A stretch of DNA of 25,714 bases from Alistipes sp. (GTDB lineage: Bacteria > Bacteroidota > Bacteroidia > Bacteroidales > Rikenellaceae): contig JAHHQK010000034.1 of the NCBI GenBank assembly GCA_020026435.1, forward strand, positions 1 through 25,714, written 5' to 3'. Numbering within the stretch: position 1 is the stretch's first letter; the number at the start of each line of letters is the position of its first letter. Shown here piece after piece: positions 25,452 through 25,714 of the stretch. The translations under genes and the position numbers were made by a program. The notes under the pieces are model-generated. The model saw nothing but the letters and a program-made list of their open reading frames with translations, was not told where the DNA came from and did not search any database.

Positions 25452-25714
25452 TTATTGATTCATGGTTGCGAGGAATTCCTCGTTGTTTTCCGTGAGGTTC
25501 ATCTGCTTCTGGAGGAACTCCATGGCCTCGACGGGCGTCATGTCCGAGAGATATTTGCGCAGTACCCACGTGCGGTTCATCACCTCGCGGGGCAGGAGCA
25601 GATCCTCGCGGCGGGTACCCGAGGCGATGACGTCGACGGCAGGGTAGACGCGCTTGTTGGCCAGCTTGCGGTCCAGCTGCAGCTCCATGTTACCCGTACC
25701 CTTGAACTCCTCGA
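25452..25714 (-). CDS. rho: Transcription termination factor Rho, C-terminal end (partial)
   Basis: The frame is open to the window edge, and about the last 86 residues are visible. EEFKGTGNMELQLDRKLANK followed by RVYPAVDVIASGTRREDLLL is the conserved C-terminal part of the Rho ATPase domain. The segment includes the R-loop region and the arginine-finger neighbourhood (SGTRRE). The 5' part lies outside the window. The gene ends 30 bp before the exported nuclease. Confidence 0.95.
   Translation of the reverse strand, partial: EEFKGTGNMELQLDRKLANKRVYPAVDVIASGTRREDLLLPREVMNRTWVLRKYLSDMTPVEAMEFLQKQMNLTENNEEFLATMNQ

Overview
The window looks like a chromosomal segment of a Bacteroidota gut-type organism, most likely Bacteroidales and possibly Alistipes-like. 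This is an inference. It rests on Bacteroidetes-type promoters (TTTG, about 19-21 nt, then TAnnTTTG) in front of several genes, on the gene families present, and on the GC-rich codon use of the right-hand three quarters.

Region 1 (1-5716) is a type II-C CRISPR-Cas locus. It holds five identical 36-bp repeats of an array that runs off the left edge, then cas2, cas1 and a 1213-residue Cas9 with all nuclease motifs. All of these lie on the minus strand, and there is no csn2 or cas4. Beyond the cas9 start, on the plus strand and divergent from it, is a complete tracrRNA gene of about 90 nt with promoter, anti-repeat, nexus hairpin and intrinsic terminator. The anti-repeat fixes the array as transcribed on the minus strand, with the leader at 318-430 next to cas2.

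Region 2 (5717-6430) is a scar zone. A 5'-truncated, twice-frameshifted IS256-family transposase remnant begins right after the tracrRNA terminator. It is followed by a noncoding stretch and a tRNA-Ser(GCU) on the minus strand. A perfect 19-bp inverted repeat ends on the last base of that tRNA. This is a plausible integration boundary for the lower-GC CRISPR segment.

Region 3 (6874-11215) is the SUF iron-sulfur cluster operon sufB-sufC-sufD-sufS with a clear promoter; SufD is unusually short. Region 4 (11321-13111) holds thymidylate kinase and a DoxX/MauE-like membrane protein, closed by a strong terminator. Region 5 (13177-18480) is a tripartite RND efflux operon (lipoprotein adaptor, inner-membrane pump, TolC-like outer-membrane channel). 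It begins only six bases after that terminator hairpin. Region 6 (18673-23964) holds an OsmC-like protein with one expected cysteine missing, then a two-gene unit of a 993-residue periplasmic TPR protein and an outer-membrane beta-barrel. Region 7 (23965-25714) is a noncoding stretch with two intrinsic terminators, then on the minus strand an exported S1/P1-type nuclease and the C-terminal end of transcription terminator Rho.

The defence locus appears complete apart from the cut-off array. The best candidates for something undescribed are the tracrRNA architecture, the tRNA-abutting inverted repeat, the TPR/barrel pair and the altered OsmC and SufD proteins. I did not find a clearly new multi-gene system.
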